Assembly (NCBI GenBank): GCA_012270065.1
Contig: JAAXJB010000082.1
Location: 103,349-136,587, forward strand
DNA length: 33,239 nt
DNA from: Rubripirellula sp.
GTDB taxonomy: Bacteria; Planctomycetota; Planctomycetia; Pirellulales; Pirellulaceae
Reading direction: 5' to 3'
The notes under the pieces are model-generated. The model searched no databases, was not told where the DNA came from, and saw nothing but the letters and a program-made list of their open reading frames with translations. The translations under genes and the position numbers were made by a program. Positions 30,404-33,239 of this stretch are shown one piece after another. Numbering within the stretch: the stretch's first letter is position 1; every line of letters begins with the position of its first letter.

Positions 30404-31423
30404 ATGAGTGGGACTGATGCGGTCATCCAGATTGAAGGGCTGACAAAACGGTACGGTGAGTTTACTGCATTGGACGGGCTTTCCATGCAGGTGGGACAGG
30501 GGCAGATCCTGGGATTTATCGGTCCCAACGGCGCAGGTAAAACCACAACCATCAAGATTTTGGTCGGTTTGTTGAAAGCAACCTCAGGGCGCGCATCGAT
30601 CGCGGGTGCCAACTGCCTCACCGAATCGCGAAAGATCAAGAAGCTGGTTGGGTACATGCCGGATGACTTTGGGAAGTACAACAACATGCGGGTCAGCGAG
30701 TATCTGGATTTTTTTGGTGCCGTTTATGGCATATCGCGTCAACCGCGACGTAAGCGTGTGGACGAGGTCCTGGAGATCGCAGGGGCCACCTACATGAAAG
30801 ATCTCTACGTGGATGCTTTGAGTCGCGGCATGCAGCAGCGTGTGGCGCTTGCTCGTACGATGATGCATGACCCAGAAGTTTTGATTCTGGATGAGCCTGC
30901 CAACGGACTCGATCCGCAAGCAAGGATCGACATGCGCACACTTCTGTTGCGACTTAGCGAAATGGGCAAAACGCTGATTGTGACAAGCCACATCTTGCCG
31001 GAGCTGGCACGTGTCTGTGATGTGGTTGCGATGATCACGCAGGGCAAACTACGAGCATTTGGTACCGTCGACAGTATCATGAGGGAGATACAGCAGCGCA
31101 GGACATTCGAAATCCAGTTGCTTGACCGGGCAAGTGTTGAAGTAGGGGCGACAGATGTGCGTGATTGGCTGAATGGCAAAGTGGACGAGGAAAAAGGCGG
31201 GGCAGGAACGGCAGACGCTGCCCCGGCCGAACAGATGGTCCGTTTCAATACCAGTTTGTCGGATGAGGCAATTGCTCCCCTGCTGGCTCATCTGGTGAAC
31301 AGGGGGTTGCCGATTTCGCAGTTTCGAGAGGTCCCCACCGATCTCGAAGATGCCTTTTTGCATGTTGCGAATGAGCCCGGTGTTGGGCAGGACGCTGTGA
31401 TTGATGGGGAAAAGGCATCATGA
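30404..31423 (+). CDS. ABC-2 type exporter ATPase subunit
   Basis: This 339-residue ATP-binding subunit of an ABC transporter has Walker A GPNGAGKTT (40-48), signature LSRGMQQR (139-146), Walker B VLILDEP (159-165) and the switch His in TSHIL (196). The Q-loop position carries GYMPDD instead of Gln, as in many ABC-2/NatA-like export ATPases. Residues about 225-339 form a C-terminal extension, partly acidic, beyond the usual 220-residue core. The ATG has a strong GGAGAAGGA ribosome site. It overlaps the permease start by ATGA, so the two are translationally coupled. It should energise export, or the insertion or remodelling of an envelope component, together with the permease and the large protein upstream. 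Confidence 0.95.
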   Translation: MSGTDAVIQIEGLTKRYGEFTALDGLSMQVGQGQILGFIGPNGAGKTTTIKILVGLLKATSGRASIAGANCLTESRKIKKLVGYMPDDFGKYNNMRVSEYLDFFGAVYGISRQPRRKRVDEVLEIAGATYMKDLYVDALSRGMQQRVALARTMMHDPEVLILDEPANGLDPQARIDMRTLLLRLSEMGKTLIVTSHILPELARVCDVVAMITQGKLRAFGTVDSIMREIQQRRTFEIQLLDRASVEVGATDVRDWLNGKVDEEKGGAGTADAAPAEQMVRFNTSLSDEAIAPLLAHLVNRGLPISQFREVPTDLEDAFLHVANEPGVGQDAVIDGEKAS

Positions 31424-33078
31424 ACCCGGTTATCAGGCGTGAATTCATCGGTATCCTGAGGTCGCCTCGTGCGTTCGGGATGTTGGTGTGTTTGACGATT
31501 GTGTTTTCTCTCGCGGTACTGATGCGATGGCCATCAGATGCATCGGTTGATCTGTCCGGTGTTCAGTCGCTTCAGGTGTTCAGGGTGTTTGGGTACGGAT
31601 TGATGGCGGGAGTTATCTTTCTGGTTCCAGCTTTTCCCGCGACATCACTGGTGAACGAAAAGAACAGTGGCACACTCGCCCTTCTGCTGAATTCACCAAT
31701 GAATGGTGCGTCAATCTATCTGGGTAAAATTTCAGGCGTTCTGCTGTTCAGTGTGCTTGTTCTGTTTTGCAGTCTGCCAGCATCGGCAGCCTGTTTCGCG
31801 ATGGGAGGTATCGGCGATCACAAGTTCCTGCTGCTTTACCTGGTGCTCGGTCTGTTGACGCTGCAGTACACCACGTTGGGCATGTTGGTCAGCAGTTACG
31901 TGCAGAGCAGCGATTCTGCAGTACGCATCACATATGCAGCAGTTTTTGCCTTGTTGTTCCTGACTCTTCTGCCGGATGTTTTCTTCAGGGGCACTGGTGT
32001 TGGGGGAGTCGTTGCGGCGGATGTCGGTCAGTGGATTCGTGGGTTTTCACCCTTGCCTGCAGTGATGGAGGTACTTGGGCAAAGCGACATGGGATCGCTT
32101 GGTTTGAAGACACTTCCTGGGGTGACGCGTTTTGTGTTGCTTGCGCTTGTGTCGTCTGGAGCGTTTGCTGCATGGACGATTTCGCGATTGAATCATCGGA
32201 TTTTCGACCAGTCCCGCTCGAAGGGCAGGATCACGAACGAAATGGACGGCACTTCTCGGTTATTGCGGCGGTTGATATTCATCGTCGACCCGAACCGAAG
32301 AAAAGGTGGCATCCCCTGGTTTCTTAATCCGGTGATGGTGAAGGAATTCCGGTGCCGCCGGTTTGGACGTGCCCAATGGCTGTTGCGTTTGGTCTCTGTT
32401 TGTGCAGTCACTTCAATGGTGTTGACGTACATGGCAGCGACAGGAATCACATCCTGGGGAGTTGAAACCATTGGGGCACTGTTGGTTCTGCTGCAGGTTC
32501 TGCTGGTCGTGGTGTTGGCGCCAAGTCTCGGTTCGGGACTGATCAGCGGGGAACGCGACAGTGGTGGTTGGGAGTTGCTGAGAATGACACCGATTTCTTC
32601 TTTTCGACTGGTCATTGGTAAATTGATGAGCGTCGTCTGGACACTGTTGTTGGTGTTGATGGCGACTTTGCCTGGTTATGTAATGATGGTGATGATCGCA
32701 CCTGAGCTTAGCCTGCAGGTTCAGCAGGTACTGGTTTGTCTGCTTTGGACATCGGTGTATGCCTTGTCTGTGAGTGCAGCGGTGGGAAGCCTGTTCAAGT
32801 CGACAGCAGTTTCGACGTCAGTCACTTATGTCATTGTGATTGGGGTGTTTCTGCTCCCACTTCTGATCTGGCTCGGAAGAGATGCTCCGTTTGGTTTCGA
32901 CACGGTGCAGACCGCACTTCTGCTCAATCCGGTGGGTGCGGCGTTGAGTGTGATTGAGGCTCCTGGTTTTGAGTCCTATGAACTTTTGCCGCTTTCCTGG
33001 TGGATTGCAGGTGGTGTTTCGGGTTTGATGTTTGTTCTTCTTGGCGTCCAGGTTTGGCGGCTTTCTCGGGCGGTTTAA
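31420..33078 (+). CDS. ABC-2 type permease, tandem-duplicated
   Basis: This 552-residue membrane subunit has two similar halves in one chain. The first begins MNPVIRREF (1-9), the second LNPVMVKEF (302-310); both are the short N-terminal amphipathic motif found before helix 1 in ABC-2 permeases. Residues 77-120 (LVNEKNSGTLALLLNSP... then GKISG) align with 373-420 (LISGERDSGGWELLRMTP... then GKLMS), the conserved E-x-SG-x-LLxxxP-GK element. Each half has about six helices. A basic linker (about 256-300) joins them. A single gene therefore encodes what is elsewhere a pair of subunits. The start overlaps the ATPase stop as ATGA, and its own stop overlaps the next start as TAATG. Confidence 0.93.
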   Translation: MNPVIRREFIGILRSPRAFGMLVCLTIVFSLAVLMRWPSDASVDLSGVQSLQVFRVFGYGLMAGVIFLVPAFPATSLVNEKNSGTLALLLNSPMNGASIYLGKISGVLLFSVLVLFCSLPASAACFAMGGIGDHKFLLLYLVLGLLTLQYTTLGMLVSSYVQSSDSAVRITYAAVFALLFLTLLPDVFFRGTGVGGVVAADVGQWIRGFSPLPAVMEVLGQSDMGSLGLKTLPGVTRFVLLALVSSGAFAAWTISRLNHRIFDQSRSKGRITNEMDGTSRLLRRLIFIVDPNRRKGGIPWFLNPVMVKEFRCRRFGRAQWLLRLVSVCAVTSMVLTYMAATGITSWGVETIGALLVLLQVLLVVVLAPSLGSGLISGERDSGGWELLRMTPISSFRLVIGKLMSVVWTLLLVLMATLPGYVMMVMIAPELSLQVQQVLVCLLWTSVYALSVSAAVGSLFKSTAVSTSVTYVIVIGVFLLPLLIWLGRDAPFGFDTVQTALLLNPVGAALSVIEAPGFESYELLPLSWWIAGGVSGLMFVLLGVQVWRLSRAV

Positions 33079-33239
33079 TGATGAGTCGAGTACAAGTTGG
33101 ATTGGTGGTTTTGTGTCTGCTGGGGGCAGGATGTGTAACGCGACTGCGTGAAGAAGGCCCCGTAGACGCAGGGCACGGGAGGTTCGCCGAATCTGACATG
33201 ATCAGGAGCGACCGCCGCCAATTGGCATTGAGGCCCGGC
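33078..33239 (+). CDS. Lipoprotein, 3' end outside window (partial)
   Basis: At least 54 residues are visible before the window ends. The double ATG (33078 or 33081) is followed by a short lipoprotein signal (VGLVVLCLLGAGC) whose Cys19 fits the lipobox L-[A/G]-[A/G]-C. The mature part begins polar and charged. The start overlaps the permease stop as TAATG, which suggests translational coupling and membership in the ABC module. It is probably anchored in the membrane facing the periplasm and may be an accessory subunit of the exporter. No domain can be named from the visible part. Confidence 0.75.
   Translation, partial: MMSRVQVGLVVLCLLGAGCVTRLREEGPVDAGHGRFAESDMIRSDRRQLALRPG

Noticed and set aside
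1-33239. tRNA or rRNA genes, CRISPR arrays, insertion sequences, prophage or toxin-antitoxin genes
   Set aside because: Reading both strands, I saw no repeat-spacer pattern, transposase or integrase motif, or structural RNA signature.

Overview
This window looks like a chromosomal segment from a planctomycete (phylum Planctomycetota). The signs are a PVC-type exported dehydrogenase/HEAT/c-heme protein, an exported formylglycine-type sulfatase, a Tat-exported Gfo/Idh/MocA oxidoreductase, an exported PQQ-type beta-propeller protein, a PknB-type Ser/Thr kinase, a membrane protein opening with the NPYQ motif common in planctomycetes, and many single-gene units on alternating strands. I see no rRNA, tRNA, CRISPR array, transposase, integrase or prophage gene. 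The genus cannot be fixed from the sequence alone.

Layout. 1-6281 is all on the minus strand: a small unknown protein, the 993-residue PVC dehydrogenase/cytochrome, an unknown protein with a possible LURP-one-like segment, and hemC (tetrapyrrole synthesis). 6551-15802 is all on the plus strand: a Ser/Thr kinase fused to a degenerate Hsp70-like half, a soluble PAS-like histidine kinase without a response regulator beside it, a TSUP (TauE/SafE) permease, a DAACS glutamate/aspartate symporter that reads like animal EAATs, a two-TM protein and a sulfatase. A plus-strand LssY_C-domain protein (15960-17270) then meets a minus-strand pair tail to tail: a polytopic membrane protein and an exported HExxH metallopeptidase. 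19603-24345 (plus) carries cutC, an orphan ABC-3 metal permease, a PQQ-type propeller protein and a Gfo/Idh/MocA oxidoreductase. An AI-2E-family transporter lies on the minus strand (24495-26201). 26402-33239 (plus) carries a flippase-like LPG_synthase_TM protein, then a tightly packed four-gene module: membrane-anchored GATase-like protein, ABC ATPase, tandem-duplicated ABC-2 permease, and a lipoprotein cut by the window end.

How the genes relate. Most units look independent. The clear operon is the final ABC module: 40-nt gap, then ATGA overlap, then TAATG overlap, probably driven by a candidate promoter at 27733-27761 with a perfect inverted repeat just after the predicted start of transcription. 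It resembles, in outline, gliding/export-type ABC systems that pair an ABC-2 exporter with a large membrane-anchored extracytoplasmic protein. The strongest candidate for something poorly described is the kinase-Hsp70 fusion at 6551-9154. Its Hsp70 half keeps recognisable landmarks but has lost the phosphate-binding residues, so it looks like a substrate- or partner-sensing module attached to a kinase rather than a working ATP-driven chaperone. The hemC/kinase intergenic region holds a TATAAT box and a perfect 7-3-7 inverted repeat.
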